A stretch of 64,000 bases of DNA from the NCBI RefSeq assembly GCF_041381155.1, contig NC_091144.1, forward strand, positions 15,075,544 to 15,139,543, in the 5' to 3' direction. Positions 46,885 through 57,533 of this stretch are shown here, piece after piece. The position numbers and the translations under genes were made by a program. The stretch is from Argopecten irradians. Taxonomy: Eukaryota > Mollusca > Bivalvia > Pectinida > Pectinidae. The notes below the pieces were generated by a model. That model was not told the DNA's origin, did no database searches, and saw only the letters and a program-made list of their open reading frames with translations. Within the stretch, counting starts at the first letter, position 1. Each line of letters opens with the position of its first letter.

Positions 46885-47432
46885 TATCGTCCCTGCCCAG
46901 CAGGTAGGGCGTTAGAATATTACCTGCTGCCCCTATTGCAAGATCGTAAAAGGCGACTTAATTTAGATCTTAAGATCTTATCTTTTGTCTTCTTCCTAAC
47001 TGACTTTATCTTTCCTAATGCCTCCCTTGACACCGCCTCATTTTTGGCCTTGAGTTGAGCGTTCGCTCCTATGAGGTAGGCGCTGGGTTCTGTCCCATGG
47101 CCGAGACACATCAAAGTCTATAAAAGTGGTAGTTTCTGCTCCTGCTTAGCGCTCAGCATACAGGGAGTGGGACGACTGGTTCGCCCGTTGTCAGTATAAT
47201 GTGACCAGGTGGGGTGTGTTACTTGGTATCTTCGGCAGCATGCTTCAGTGATATAGCACTATAAAAAGGGCAACAGTTCCAATATACAAGAAGACACAAC
47301 ACTAACATACCGCAGTGTCCCAAAACACGTATTTCGCACTTCACACACGCTACACACTGCATACATGGGAGACCGTCCTTTCATGACCATGGCCATAAAT
47401 AGGACGTTAATATAATAAATAAAAACAAGAAA
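46885..47432 (+). mobile_element. SINE-like dispersed repeat, copy 1
   Basis: About 545 bp, highly similar in inverted orientation to 60728-61258. Shared blocks include AGGTAGGGCGTTAGAAT, GGCCTTGAGTTGAGCGTTCG, GGACGACTGGTTCGCCCGTT and CACTATAAAAAGGGCAACAG. It ends in an A-rich tail (AATAAATAAAAACAAG). A retroposed 3' A-rich tail with no coding domain suggests a long SINE. The same ~45-codon stretch (GANAQLKAK...REALGKIKSVRKK) is open on the reverse strand of both copies. Confidence 0.7.
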
Positions 47433-47446
47433 ATTACGGATAGGTA

Positions 47447-47932
47447 TTGATTGTGCACCATTTGTTTGAGTATTACGTCATACTTTTCAGAGAGTGGAAT
47501 ATAACTCTGAAATGGACAATCAAGACACATCGAAACAGTACTGTTTCTCAGAAAAAAAAAGTTCAGGACAGTGAGAAGGGAAATACCAAAAAAGGGAATA
47601 AAAAGGGACAAGTAAAGGATGCCGAAGTTTATAGTAAAGTAATTATGTTCCATTTTGTAGAGAGATTTCTCGGAAACAAAAGATTCAAACAGTTGGACTC
47701 TGACTCAAAGAAGTTACCTTGTAGTTGTAGAATTGAAGAATATCCTAGAAAACCTTATAATGCCCAAATACTTGATGCGATAAGTTTTACTGTTGTTAAC
47801 ACTATCACGGGCATGTCAGTGTCCTCTTTTGACAGACTCGAGCATGTTTACGTGAAAGCGTCGATTTTGAGCAGAAGCCAACAAAAAACTAATTATCGTG
47901 TCGGAGACGTATCGAGAATCCGGGCTAGGTGA
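47447..47932 (+). CDS. Unidentified 161-codon frame, possibly exonic
   Basis: Open frame without an ATG at its start; an acceptor-like TGTTTCTCAG precedes a lysine-rich stretch (KKKVQDSEKGNTKKGNKKG) and then ordinary-looking sequence (FHFVERFLGNKRFKQLDSDS, LDAISFTVVNTITGMSVSSF) to TGA. No family recognised. It could be an exon, a degenerate transposon ORF or chance. Confidence 0.25.
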   Translation: MIVHHLFEYYVILFREWNITLKWTIKTHRNSTVSQKKKVQDSEKGNTKKGNKKGQVKDAEVYSKVIMFHFVERFLGNKRFKQLDSDSKKLPCSCRIEEYPRKPYNAQILDAISFTVVNTITGMSVSSFDRLEHVYVKASILSRSQQKTNYRVGDVSRIRAR

Positions 47933-48356
47933 GAGAGCCGTTTATCTCGGAGGTGACCTACTATTCGAATCAATACATTTTGGTGGCGGTAAAAAAGCAC
48001 AGCGTAATTACTATCGATTTTACTAACTCGCGTAATTTCTAGTGCTATGTCATTGATAATGTAGGCAAATATACTTAAAACGCACCAGTGATTGGTCATT
48101 CTATCGATCACTGATGCACGTGCTGATTCTATTTATAACACTCGACATTTGTAGCCTATCCTACTAGATACTCCGTTCAATGTATTTTGGTTTTGTATTT
48201 TGATGTCATTGACAAAAAGCCAAAAAGATAAAATTCGATTGACAATTTTCCGGAAATTGTAACGGAAAGTGTGCATGTCTGTGATATGTCCATGTGCATG
48301 TCTGTCTGACGTCCATTTTGATAAGTTTAAAAGTTTACTTTTTCCACTCATAATGC
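47933..48356. other. Gene-free stretch
   Basis: No supported feature. Confidence 0.4.
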
Positions 48357-48545
48357 GATAATGGCGTTGCCGTTTGCAACGTTGTTTCTGATTAGCTGCT
48401 ACAACGGCGGAATGATTTCATAGAAAAAAGAGTTCCTCAATAAATGAAGAAGTGATCTATTGTAGATAGTTAATTTGAATAGATTTGATTTTTTAGTTAT
48501 GGAGATATATAACACAAACATCTGATTGTACTATTAAGTCGGCCA
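48357..48545. repeat. Dispersed repeat, inverted relative to 55975-56222
   Basis: AATGGCGTTGCCGTTTGCAACGTTG, AATGATTTCATAGA, AAAGAGTTCC and TTATGGAGATATATAACACA recur in the same order in the reverse complement of 55975-56222. Probably two copies of one transposon family; boundaries are not resolved. Confidence 0.55.
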
Positions 48546-50622
48546 TATACCTTTGATTTGAGATTAAGAATAACCGACTTTTACTACTTTTACATTTTAT
48601 AATAAGCGTGCCGGCTTTGTTTGTCCGTCTATTTGAGACATTTCACAGCCCCGTGACACTGGAACACTCCATACAGTAACAGAAGGAAAGATCTAAGATT
48701 AGCGCAGACCAGAAAATATTTTCATGTAAGAAAAAAAAACTTGCAACATCAATGGACTAAACCTACATTAACATGTCAAAAACTGTATACTTAGAAATGG
48801 ATATAAATGATATAGTGTATAAATGCATTGCCATGCCCTATATACCATTAGCCTGCTATGAACTGGTTCATTTCATCAAGTTGTATATTTTCGTTTATTC
48901 TCCCAAAGACTACGAACAAATGTTTGAAATGTCTTTTTCAAATGTTGATCCATAATATATTATGCATTGTATACTACATATTGCGATAGCTAGAAGAACA
49001 TTTAAAGAAATTATAATTCTAAAATGTCAATCTCTCTGCCTAGTTTTATACTATTTACGTCCACCATTGCTACAAGCAGTGAACAAAACTTTACCAATCC
49101 CACTGTTTCTCTATATGCCTGTTTTGCATTTGGATGAAATAAAAAATTTGAAATGTTCTCTCGTCTATTTGTTTCTGTCACCTGTTATCTGATTTCCAAT
49201 TATTTTCTGTCAATAACAGATCCAGGCCATTTACCAGTGATATAAGACACTGCCGATATGGGAAACAGTAAGTCAGTGTATTGTCACTTCCAAGAGAAAC
49301 ATTAAGATTTCTTATTAAACTTTCAATTATTTTGTACCTGATGTTCCTGAGATATCCTGGCAGAGAAATTTAATGGGTACGATATTATTCTAATTTCAGA
49401 CATTGTGATTTATATGAGTAGTTGCATTGAAGGGGAGGTAACTCGAAGAAAAGAAGCGGTATGAGAGGCTAGGAGGAGAAAGAGGTGGATAATCGCCCCT
49501 TAAATTTATTGAGTAGGGGATATAAGTACTGTCTAATTCATGTTTTTGTCACCCTCCCCACTTTTTCACATGTATTTAAAATAGTGCATTTTTTTATCTT
49601 TTATGAAGGTGATCTATCGCACCTAGCTTAGCTTGTCAAAATATTTTACCCGTGTCCATAAATCGAATGATAACTTGGATCTCATGGATAAGTCATGTTG
49701 ACAAAACTAGGTGATTGATGGCGGAGAAGAATTTTATAAATATTAAGTAATTGTAATATCATAGTTATAAGTCCTCACTGAAGTATATATACATTTTACG
49801 TCCGTTTCAAATATAAAGTATCGCTTGTCTACCCCGGATGTCACAGGAGTTACCATATGTTGGTAAAGACAGGTCTCCGGATCATACAGGTTTATTCTTA
49901 TACACATTAAGGAAAATGTCATAAAATTACATCAGAATAAAGAGGATTCGGATTATAAAATGGTCGGGTTTTGTACTTAGAAATATTGAAAATAATTAAG
50001 AATAAACGTTTTACTACTTTTAGTTAAATTCCTAGTAATAGTACATGTAATCATAATGATAAGTATACTGTACTGAAATCAATACAGATAATGTGTAGCC
50101 GTTATAATATAAAGGACACTAGTCAAATTACTAGTCGATTATTACAAACTGACATAGGAAGCTTATTATTGACATTAAAATGGCAACATCTTTGGGTTTT
50201 TTTTAATTTGTATTTTTTTATTTTATTTTTTTTTTTTTTACTTTTTTTTTCGGACGGGGTTGTTTGTTTTGTTTTGTTTTGCTTTTTTCTTGTAGATAGG
50301 ATTATAGTTAGATAATAGTAATAAAATACAACTGAGGTGGTAAAAAGGAACAGTTTATTTGGAAGCATGATACAGAGATTCTCACCAAACCTCCTAGTAT
50401 AACAAATATATCAACGTATTGAAGAGCACAGGGACTAAGCAAGGATTTCCAAACCAAGGGCCAGTGTAATATGTGCATGTATAATGATAGATTAAATGTG
50501 AAAAAAAGGTAAACAATCTCGATATTAATGTTTTTGTAAAGTCAGATCCAGTCAAACAAACGTTCCATCTACTTGCCATAGACACTTGTTAACACAATAG
50601 CATGGTTACTTGTTTTCTTTAA
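48546..50622. other. Gene-free stretch
   Basis: Only short AT-driven frames. A T-rich tract occupies about 50200-50290. No supported gene. Confidence 0.4.
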
Positions 50623-50981
50623 AGATGCTCCACCGCTGATAAATGGTAATTTTTCACTATCAAAAACAGAAGCAGGCGATTTAGTATTTTTCTTCAGTTA
50701 CAAAAGTTACTTACTTTACACTATTACCACCATTGAAAAGTTTAAGCTTCTAATTTTACTTCAAGGTAAAAATGTGAATAATAAATTAATTGCATCCCGA
50801 AAAAATGCCGTGGCACTATATCTTTTATGGAATGAAGTACTGATTGCGCATGCACCAAAGGCAAAAATGAATTAATTTATATTAGTGTTTTGTGTTAATT
50901 AGACAGATATATACACGATTACTCACCAATTATTGTTCAAATGGTGCATATCATTTATGCTCTGTCGGCGATGGAGCACCT
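50623..50981. mobile_element. MITE family B, copy 3 (TTAA target)
   Basis: A 359-bp copy with ends AGATGCTCCACCGCTGA and the complement of AGGTGCTCCATCGCCGA, flanked by TTAA at 50619-50622 and 50982-50985. More diverged than copies 1 and 2. Confidence 0.88.
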
Positions 50982-51024
50982 TTAAATTTACAATTTTCCC
51001 ATATTTTGCGAAAATATACAAATT

Positions 51025-51862
51025 CACAGTAATACTTAATGCAAAGACACTTTTTTTTACTTAGGTTTCTTCCATTACACAAAAGAAGTGATAGCCATGC
51101 AAGATATCACTAAAACATGGTCTAATACCACAGGGACCTGGCACGAAATTTTTTTAACCAACAGTATATATCTATATATTATAGTATCAAGGGTATGAAC
51201 TCGGCGGTCGAGAAAAACTGACTTATTTTCTTAAAACCGTGATTATTTTAATAAATGGGCTATATACAAAATTGATGCATATCTTACCTTAAAGAGAAAT
51301 AATTTATCTTTCCATTGAGTGCATGATGAACAAAATTGGCCAAGTATTGACGAAGTTATGGCTTGATGAATCGGGAAATTTACGAAAAATATGCTAGGTA
51401 GACATTTCCCTGTCCGGTCGAAATGTCGTTTCGGCTCTAATGGGTACCTCAAAAACCAAGCCAAAATCACAAAATCTACGCTTGTGGTGATAAACAGTAC
51501 CCATAACTGTGTTCATCCACAATCTCCTTTGGAGGTGTCATGTGCCGTACTTTGTAGAAATTCCGTTTAAACATTGTGTAGCTCACTTACTTTCACCATC
51601 ACCGCCATGTTCATTTATTCTTTGGAACGCTTCTCGATTTTACATATCGTTACTACATTATGCAAATTTGAAGTGTTGTGCTTGTAGGTAAAATCGAGAA
51701 GCGTTCCGAAAAACAATTGAACATGGCGGTGATGGTTAAAGTAATTGTCACAGTAATACTTAATGCAAAGACACTTTTTTTTTTATTCTTGGGTTTGTTC
51801 CAGTACACAAAAGAAGTGATAGCCATGCAAGATATCACTAAAAAACATGGCCTAATACCACG
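51025..51862. repeat. Direct repeat pair flanking a 56-bp inverted repeat, upstream of the TRIM-like gene
   Basis: A ~110-bp segment (CACAGTAATACTTAATGCAA ... AGCCATGCAAGATATCACTA) at 51025-51132 is repeated at 51749-51862. Immediately left of the second copy, arms 51588-51643 and 51688-51743 form a 56-bp inverted repeat with about five mismatches and a 44-nt loop, containing ACCGCCATGTTC and its complement. Reads as a transposon remnant or duplicated foldback about 0.3-1.1 kb from the TRIM-like start codon. Confidence 0.75.
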
Positions 51863-52147
51863 AACTCTCGATCAGGGCCTTAATTTGGGGGGAGAAATAA
51901 ACCGCAACACCGGTTGTATCACTTGCTCAAACTGACATAATTTTATAAAGATACAAATGTATGACAGCGGCATGTAAATACGTGATTGGTATTATTTGAA
52001 AAAGAAATAAAACATTTGTTTAATACACATTATTTCGATTAGTTAAAATATTTGGTTGTCAGTTTCTGAAACGCGGACTTAAAATAACGGGTAAAATTCA
52101 GCGATACACCTGCAATAGTTAGCGAGAGCTGTTCTCAGACAAATTGC

Positions 52148-52160
52148 ATGGGTCACAGTC
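52148..52160 (+). promoter_or_regulatory. Upstream out-of-frame ATG overlapping the TRIM-like start
   Basis: An ATG at 52148-52150 lies 13 bases before the main ATG, so its frame overlaps the start of the protein in another register. It could lower translation of the main frame by leaky scanning. Only its position supports this. Confidence 0.35.
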
Positions 52161-54206
52161 ATGGCAGAGGCGAGCAGCGCAACATCGGGACAAACACTGG
52201 ACTGTCCTATTTGTCTGGAGCAGTACCAGAGACCAAGATATTTGCCATGTTTACATTCATTCTGTGAGGATTGTCTAAATTCCTATATACAGTCTTATAA
52301 AGGCACTAGCGAGGATTGTCTAAATTCTTATGTACAGTCTCATAAAGGCACTAGCACGGACTTCCCATGTCCCGTGTGTCGTTCGCCCGTTCCGGACCTC
52401 ATATCGTCCACGGAATCTCCAGCTCAAAACTTTCCTATAAATGATCTGATGGTTACGATGATGGACGGAGGTATGAAGAGGAAGGACGATATTACGTGTA
52501 CCATGTGTCGTGATATTAGGGACAGTTCCGTGGCGGCAGTTTACTGGTGTACAGATTGTTCCGAAGGGCTGTGTGAAAAATGTTACAACTACCATCAGAA
52601 AAATAAGACAAACTCTGATCACAATTCTGGTCTGATAGGAACGTCGACACATATTCAGGTCAATTCAAATAATTCCATCGACGAAGATTGTCCACAACAT
52701 CGTGGGAAAGTTCTAGAGGTTTACTGTTCGGACCATTCGGAACTGTGTTGTGTTGTCTGCTTTGCTACCAAACACAGAGAATGTAAGCAAATACACCCCA
52801 TTGACGAATTATCTGAAGGATTTGACATTGACGATGCATGCTTAAAATTTTCCGCTGAGACGACTGAGATAGAACAAAAACTAGTAACTTTGGCATCTGT
52901 CAAGAACACTAAAATTAGCAATGTTGACGAGGAGGCGAAGTTCGTGACAACAAAAATCACAGATTCAGTCAACAAGGCTAAAACAAAACTAGACAATGTG
53001 TGTGACACTCTAATAAATGATGTCAAACAGAAGTACGAGACAGAAAAACAGAAATTACAACGTCAACATAAACAAATTCAATCTTTCGAAAAGGATGTTC
53101 AAAACTGTCGCAAGGTCATGACGTCAGTCAGTGCTGGGACGCGCCGTCAAGTGTTTATCACGTTCCAAAAGATAAAATCCCAACTCTTCAGTCACTTCAG
53201 TCAACTAAAGTCGGAACTCGCAAATGACGTCAACATAAATGTAAGATTCTACACTGGAAACTTGTTTGTTTCGCTAGACAGCCAAAATATTTTTGGCAAA
53301 GTCGAAACTAAGAGGTTTCACGCCAGGAAAACAGCCGATACCATGGCGCAGGTGGACAACCATTTTGATAAACTTGCACATAATTTGAATCTCGCCTCAT
53401 ATATAAATGCGATGGATGATGAGGTGAAACTTGTGAAAGTTATCACGGACAAGGATCTCAGCTATGGTGTCATCAATGAGTTCTGTGGAGGGACCTTTTT
53501 ACCAGACGGACGGTTTCTTATCGCTGAAGATTCTGATGAAAACAGACTAGTCTTGTTTGACGAGACGTTTGCGGTAATCACTACCATTTCTGTGGATGGA
53601 CGGCCAAATCACGTTACAATGGGAGCGGGCGATACCGACATCCTTGTTTGCATGAAGAACGGAGATGTAGTCACCTATACTCTGTGTGATGAAGGAAAAC
53701 TTTCAAAGAAATTTAAGTTCACTATTTTCCCTCCTGCCTGGTCTTTAGTAGCATTTGACAAAATTTTGATAGCTGGAGGAGATGATATCGTCAGCACTTT
53801 TTCTATGAAAGGATATAGAATCGACGACTGTACAGTGCATGGTAAAGTTGTGGTTGTCGCAAAACACGACACGAATCAGACTTATTATTACACTGACGGG
53901 AACAGCGTGGTATGCAAAAGGCTGGCGGGAGAGCAGGTGTTCCGACATGACGCCGGAACACTTGTATTTGGGACGGCTGTAGACCGACAAGGCAACGTAT
54001 ATGTTGGATACCTGAATGAAAATGGAAATAAGGCCGGGAGTATTTACCAGATATCTAGCGATGGCCGACGCTCCCGGTTTGTAGTTCATGCCCTTCACAG
54101 TATAACTGAAGTCTACTCCATTATATTTCATAAAACAAAGCCGTTATTTGTAGTCGTACCAAACGGTCCGAACTCGGTTTTGGAGGTCTACGAGTTCGTT
54201 CGATGA
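52161..54206 (+). CDS. TRIM-like RING/B-box/coiled-coil protein with C-terminal propeller
   Basis: Single-exon frame of 681 residues from an ATG in good context (AGTCATGGC); AATAAA follows 26 bp after the stop. RING finger: C15, C18, C30, H32, C35, C38, C70, C73. B-box 1: about 113-154 (C113, C116, C130, C133, C138, C141, H154). B-box 2: about 177-212 (C177, H180, C189, H192, C197, C200, H205, H212). Coiled coil: about 230-350. The rest (about 420-681) has the strand pattern of an NHL-type beta-propeller (PDGRFLIAED, DRQGNVYVGY) without strict NHL motifs. Expected to be an E3 ubiquitin ligase with a ligand-binding propeller; such intronless TRIM genes are expanded in bivalves, often linked to immunity. 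Odd: residues 36-50 and 51-65 are a tandem duplication inside the RING loop. Confidence 0.92.
   Translation: MAEASSATSGQTLDCPICLEQYQRPRYLPCLHSFCEDCLNSYIQSYKGTSEDCLNSYVQSHKGTSTDFPCPVCRSPVPDLISSTESPAQNFPINDLMVTMMDGGMKRKDDITCTMCRDIRDSSVAAVYWCTDCSEGLCEKCYNYHQKNKTNSDHNSGLIGTSTHIQVNSNNSIDEDCPQHRGKVLEVYCSDHSELCCVVCFATKHRECKQIHPIDELSEGFDIDDACLKFSAETTEIEQKLVTLASVKNTKISNVDEEAKFVTTKITDSVNKAKTKLDNVCDTLINDVKQKYETEKQKLQRQHKQIQSFEKDVQNCRKVMTSVSAGTRRQVFITFQKIKSQLFSHFSQLKSELANDVNINVRFYTGNLFVSLDSQNIFGKVETKRFHARKTADTMAQVDNHFDKLAHNLNLASYINAMDDEVKLVKVITDKDLSYGVINEFCGGTFLPDGRFLIAEDSDENRLVLFDETFAVITTISVDGRPNHVTMGAGDTDILVCMKNGDVVTYTLCDEGKLSKKFKFTIFPPAWSLVAFDKILIAGGDDIVSTFSMKGYRIDDCTVHGKVVVVAKHDTNQTYYYTDGNSVVCKRLAGEQVFRHDAGTLVFGTAVDRQGNVYVGYLNENGNKAGSIYQISSDGRRSRFVVHALHSITEVYSIIFHKTKPLFVVVPNGPNSVLEVYEFVR
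52266..52355 (+). repeat. 45-bp tandem duplication inside the RING finger
   Basis: 52266-52310 encodes EDCLNSYIQSYKGTS; 52311-52355 encodes almost the same (Ile to Val, Tyr to His). The copies differ at three bases, one silent. The duplication adds a spare cysteine (C53) between zinc ligands six and seven. Confidence 0.97.
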
Positions 54207-54231
54207 ATACAGCTATGAAAAACCGTGTTTA

Positions 54232-54237
54232 AATAAA
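54232..54237 (+). terminator. Poly(A) signal AATAAA of the TRIM-like gene
   Basis: Canonical hexamer 26 bp after the TGA stop. Confidence 0.75.
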
Positions 54238-54545
54238 GAACAGTTAGTTTCATTTAATATGTTTGTTATTTGTAATTTCTTAAGTTATTTCAATGTCAAC
54301 ACTTTGGTGTCACGTCTATTATGCCTTAACATATTAGTATTCTCCCATTGCTGGAAGGTACCTATTGTGACGTCTTTTTTTGCGAGCGACTTCTCTCTAG
54401 AAATATGACCTTACGTTTATCAACACATGACGTCACAATCAATACCTACACAAAAGGGCAGTTAACCCTGTATTCTCCCATACTTCACAGGGATATCCCG
54501 TGGTTGATAGGGAAAAGATATCTCTATCTTACACAGGGGGTGTAA

Positions 54546-55180
54546 GACAGCTCACACGCGCTAGACAATAACGTGACGTCATCAATACATGCGGCGTAAC
54601 TGCGGCGTGCATTGTAGATGACGTCATCAATTTTGACGCACAGCGACGTTCCTGCGGTAATGGCGCGATAAAAAGGCTGGAAACCAAGTGGACTTTCGTC
54701 ATTTTTTCTACTAAGTATAGGAGAAAAAAGAATCTTGCATGGGTCTGTGAAGTCGGCAAGCCTCGGGTTGACCGGCCAAAATATTTCACGAGGGTTAAGA
54801 TATCCCTGTCCACTTCACAGACCCATGTAAGATTCTATTAGTCTTTTACCGGGGTAGGGAAAAGACAGCTCACGCGCTAGACAATGGCATGACGTCATCA
54901 ATACATGAGGTGTCTATTGTCGGCGACGTCATTAATTTTGACGCACTGCGGCGTTCCTATGATTGCGGCGCTTTGGAAATGTTTCTAAAAACTGCATTTT
55001 CACAATTTTTCGTGAAAGTATGGGAGAAAAAGAATCGAACATGGGTCTGTCAAATGGACAGCGATATGTCAACCCTCATGAAAGATGTTGGCCGCCAACC
55101 CTAGGGTTGACCAGCCAAAATCTTTCACTTGGGTTGAGATATCCCTGTCCACTTGACAGACCTATGTAAGATTCTATTAA
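54546..55180. mobile_element. Tandem pair of ~318-bp foldback units with CRE sites
   Basis: GACAGCTCAC-CGCGCTAGACAAT starts unit 1 at 54546 and unit 2 at 54864. In unit 1, ATGGGTCTGTGAAGT (about 54738) faces ACTTCACAGACCCAT (about 54813); in unit 2, ATGGGTCTGTCAA faces TTGACAGACCTAT. Each unit also has GGGTTGACC-GCCAAAAT and 'GATATCCCTGTCCACTT'. TGACGTCA occurs at 54574, 54619 and 54890, and one more lies outside at 54428. Probably a non-autonomous DNA transposon duplicated in tandem. A short frame at 54889-55104 is incidental. Confidence 0.7.
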
Positions 55181-55974
55181 TGTAGAAAAACGGAACACAG
55201 TACCGCTTGTATAATGGGTTGATTTGTTGTGTGGCGTCTTACCGTCTGGACAGCTAATAATAATGATGTGCTAGGCTTATATATAATTAGTAGTACCCAG
55301 GGAAAAACCACCGGCTTTCGAACTAACGATAAGGTGGTGGTTTTCCGGGATATTTTAGCCATGGCGGCCTGCTGACAACTAATGGTGTTGACGTAAACAC
55401 TCATTCTTGATATTCAGCATATCAAGTCGCTGTTTTAATGTTGAAAATAAAGAATCATTATTGCTATCTTGATGTCTCAATATCCGGATCTACAGATATT
55501 CTTTAAGTGTTTTTCTCCAATGAAAAAAAAAGAAAAGTTGTACACGTCCTGTGATAGTGTCATTTAGAGTTATCCCCCATGGTACATTGCAAAGTTTCAA
55601 TATTGACCAAGAGAGAAATCTGTAGAATCTTTATTCAAACTTTACTACGTATTTCTATACAAAATTATATATTAATTCGATTTTTTAATTGCATTATAAT
55701 TATTACAGCCAAATCACAATAACTCGTAAGGGCGATGTAAAGAGCGAGTATTAAAATTAGCTCTTACCCTCAGAACTTTGTGTGGATATATATACAATGA
55801 ATTTCGAAAAAAATACAACCTGACAAAAATGATACCTCGTACTAAGATGTGGGGTGATCTTGTACATAGGACTATGGCATCATATGGTATAGCATAAAGT
55901 CATTACCATTTCTTTCGGGTAAACAACACTTTATTATTATTTATGTAGCTGCTCTAATTAAAGATTAACCTAAA
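55181..55974. other. Gene-free stretch
   Basis: No supported gene; short frames only. Confidence 0.4.
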
Positions 55975-56222
55975 AAATATGTTTTGGAGATATAACACAC
56001 AACTCTGAGTGTACTCTAAATAAGCGGTTTATGATGATAGTATATTCAGATTTTTGTGTTATATATCCATAACATAAAAAATCTATTCAAATTAATCCTT
56101 ATAATTCAATCTACTAAAGATAATCTCTTCAATATTTAAAATCATTTTGGAACTCTTTTGTCTATGAAATCATTACGCCGTCAGCCAATCAGAAGCAACG
56201 TTACAAACGGCGACGCCATTTT
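55975..56222. repeat. Dispersed repeat with internal inverted repeat, partner of 48357-48545
   Basis: GGAGATATAACACACAACTC near 55986 faces a diverged complement (TTTTTGTGTTATATATCC) ending near 56070, about 30 bp per arm. The right part (CATTACGCCGTCAGCCAATC ... GGCGACGCCATT) matches the inverted copy at 48357. Confidence 0.55.
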
Positions 56223-57381
56223 TTCCTTTATGGGCTGATAAAGTAAATTTTAAAGCCAATGAAAATGCTCGTAAGAAGCAAAATTGAATTATTTGCTGAT
56301 ATAAGTCGAGTACATATATTGCAAGTTTTCCTCTTCGACACACACACAGCCGATTTTTGCGAAGAAAAATTATAGGTATATTGCGACTTCCAGTGTGATG
56401 TATATGTATATGAAACAATCTTATAGTTAGTTTTTGTTATTGTCACAAAAACGAGTGTGATACCTAGTCTTTGACATTAAAGCTACTAATCAATATAGAC
56501 TACCCAGACCGTGATACCTTCTTGTCGTGGTTGAATGTGAATGTTTTATTAACTTATTTACATATAGTATACCAGTTTGTATGTTTATCCGTTTCTTTTG
56601 AACATACTACGTTTTCCTTTATCTAAAAGTTGGTATTTGTAATACTGTTTTACGCCTCTTTTGAACAATAAAATTGTTAGGTGTCTTGTCGACCCTTCGT
56701 GGTCATAATCTCGAATTTTAAATGTGCCGCCTTAGTAAGTTTTGGCACTACACATTAACATGTTTAAACAATAGTCTGAAAGGAGGTGGTTTTACATAAC
56801 ATAAAAACAGTTTGTCAAATCCTCTTTTATGCACTGAATTATTGTATCGTATGCATTATCCATACTATTGATTATATGATATTATATACATATATACAGA
56901 GAACAATTGTCTTGCTTTACAAAAAGATTGGGATTTAAACAAGTTAAATGTAAATGAGACACAGTATTTTTAAAAGACTTGAAGAATGTGATCAGTTATA
57001 GTACATTTGTACCTGAAAATAGACGAGTTATAAGTAACACATCAACTACAATTAAAAAGATCTCCGTTAATTAGATTCATGCAACATTCTAAAACCTCCA
57101 CGCATGTTCCAGACTTTTGAATAAGTTTTGATCTGATCGTGATTAAGATACATCATTGTATTAAGTTTATAAATTTGTGTGAACCTAGATTTATTCTGAA
57201 ATAAAAATGTATTTAACAATCGCTACAACACATACAACGTTGGATATCTAATGTGTAATGTATATCCAACTCCGTTGTCCTATGTACGTCAGTACGCACT
57301 AAGTTGTTTTTCTTTGTCGGGTATACGCAGTGTTATTGTAAGACTATTAAGGCTATAGGTGTACATACCTGTAGATTGTGC
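56223..57381. other. Gene-free stretch
   Basis: AT-rich, no supported frame or repeat. Confidence 0.4.
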
Positions 57382-57389
57382 TATAAATA
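57382..57389 (+). promoter_or_regulatory. TATA box (TATAAATA)
   Basis: TATAAATA in the context GTGCTATAAATAGCC, a strong match to the metazoan TATA consensus, about 140 bp before a splice donor. A start of transcription near 57412-57420 would be expected. Confidence 0.5.
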
Positions 57390-57411
57390 GCCACACGTTA
57401 TATACGGGTAT

Positions 57412-57527
57412 ATCGTGTCCGACATTCACAAACAGACTTTAACATACCAGGAATTTACTTCCGGATTTACCTACTGCACACCGATTACGGCGAATCTCTC
57501 GTGGACACCTCACCCTGTCACAAACAA
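57412..57527 (+). other. Candidate 5' UTR exon (start inferred)
   Basis: Lies about 30 bp downstream of the TATA box and ends at a consensus donor GTAAGT (57528-57533). It has no long frame, so the coding part would begin in a later exon, perhaps beyond the window; none was recognised to 64000. Confidence 0.4.
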
Positions 57528-57533
57528 GTAAGT

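Noticed and set aside
53745..54131. 128-codon minus frame under the TRIM-like gene
   Set aside because: Antisense shadow of the propeller coding sequence.
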